DNA of 6,367 nt from an uncultured Halomicronema sp. (GTDB taxonomy: Bacteria > Cyanobacteriota > Cyanobacteriia > Phormidesmidales > Phormidesmidaceae): contig CALCPB010000856.1 in assembly GCA_937897665.1 (NCBI GenBank), positions 1 to 6,367 of the forward strand. The letters run 5' to 3'. Positions within the stretch are counted from its first letter, which is position 1. Each line of letters begins with the position of its first letter. Both the position numbers and the translations under genes were made by a program. The notes under the pieces are model-generated. The model was not told where the DNA came from and did not search any database. It saw only the letters and a list, made by a program, of their open reading frames with translations. Shown one piece after another: positions 6,088 through 6,367 of the stretch.

Positions 6088-6325
6088 TTATCGGGTACTA
6101 GCCCCAAACGGGTTGAGATGGTCAGCCGAGCGACTCCAGTTGGTGTCGTCGTATTTGGCCCAGGGAGCGGGGGCAACGATGGATTCGGGTAGAAATTGTT
6201 GGGACCCCCGCGATCGCCCAGAATCTATCAATGCTCTGACACCAGGCGACAAATCCTGCTCTTGGGCTCTCCGGTAGGGCAAAGATGGGATCGGAGTGAG
6301 CATTCAGCAGGCGTCTCTGGGGCAA
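6088..6325 (-). pseudogene. Possible frameshifted small gene of unknown function
   Basis: Two overlapping minus-strand frames each look protein-like over a different half. The upstream half reads well in the frame starting at the TTG at 6325 (NAHSDPIFALPESP, then FVAWCQSIDRFWAIAG). The downstream half reads well in the next frame, ending with TAA at 6088 (LPESIVAPAPWAKYDDTNW, then RSADHLNPFG). A single-base change in the C5 run at 6205-6209 would join them into about 78 residues. No family is recognised and no Shine-Dalgarno or signal peptide is seen. It may be a decayed gene, a sequencing indel in a homopolymer, or simply two chance frames in GC-rich DNA. Confidence 0.22.
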
Positions 6326-6367
6326 ATCTGGTGGGGATGGATGCCGGACGTGTTACAAAGCTATTTT

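Larger units (their letters stand above)
152..6217. repeat. HIP1 octamer palindromes (GCGATCGC), about 12 copies
   Basis: GCGATCGC begins at about 152, 881, 1450, 2858, 3204, 3298, 3905, 4452, 5161, 5446, 5569 and 6210. Copies lie inside all three large genes and in non-coding DNA, including the 3' region near 6210. HIP1 is strongly over-represented in many cyanobacterial chromosomes. The even spread suggests that the whole window is long-resident chromosome and not a recent import. The biological role of the octamer is unsettled. Confidence 0.9.

Noticed and set aside
6018..6101. Plus-strand 27-codon frame starting with ATG at 6018
   Set aside because: Very short, no Shine-Dalgarno, and it overlaps palindromes. 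It is not supported as a gene.

Overview
The window reads as chromosome of a fairly GC-rich cyanobacterium. The octamer GCGATCGC (HIP1, a cyanobacterial hallmark) occurs about a dozen times in 6.4 kb, where roughly 0.1 would be expected by chance. The recognisable proteins are also of cyanobacterial type: a DUF1400 alpha/beta hydrolase, a DASH cryptochrome, a TPR protein with a basic N-terminus and a small acidic protein. I see no tRNA, rRNA, CRISPR array, insertion sequence or phage gene.

Layout. Positions 85-2592 (minus) encode a large exported protein that joins a DUF1400/alpha-beta hydrolase module to a complete family-3 amino-acid-type solute-binding domain. A gap of about 414 bases with several palindromes separates it from the divergent DASH cryptochrome/photolyase at 3007-4470 (plus). 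A 70-residue unknown protein follows at 4603-4815 (plus) with its own Shine-Dalgarno sequence. It converges on a TPR protein at 5043-5738 (minus), and the 227 bases between these two stops hold hairpins that could end transcription from either side. The last 620 bases or so have no confident gene. They hold a long structured upstream region for the TPR gene and, near the right edge, two overlapping reverse-strand frames that may be a frameshifted small gene.

The genes do not form an obvious operon or shared pathway. The exported fusion acts in the periplasm, the cryptochrome is a cytoplasmic flavoprotein for UV/blue-light responses or repair, and the TPR protein is probably a cytoplasmic scaffold. 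The most unusual item is the hydrolase/solute-binding fusion. No transporter permease or ATPase lies nearby, so the binding domain may serve the enzyme or a distant transporter. No known multi-gene defence or mobile system is visible.
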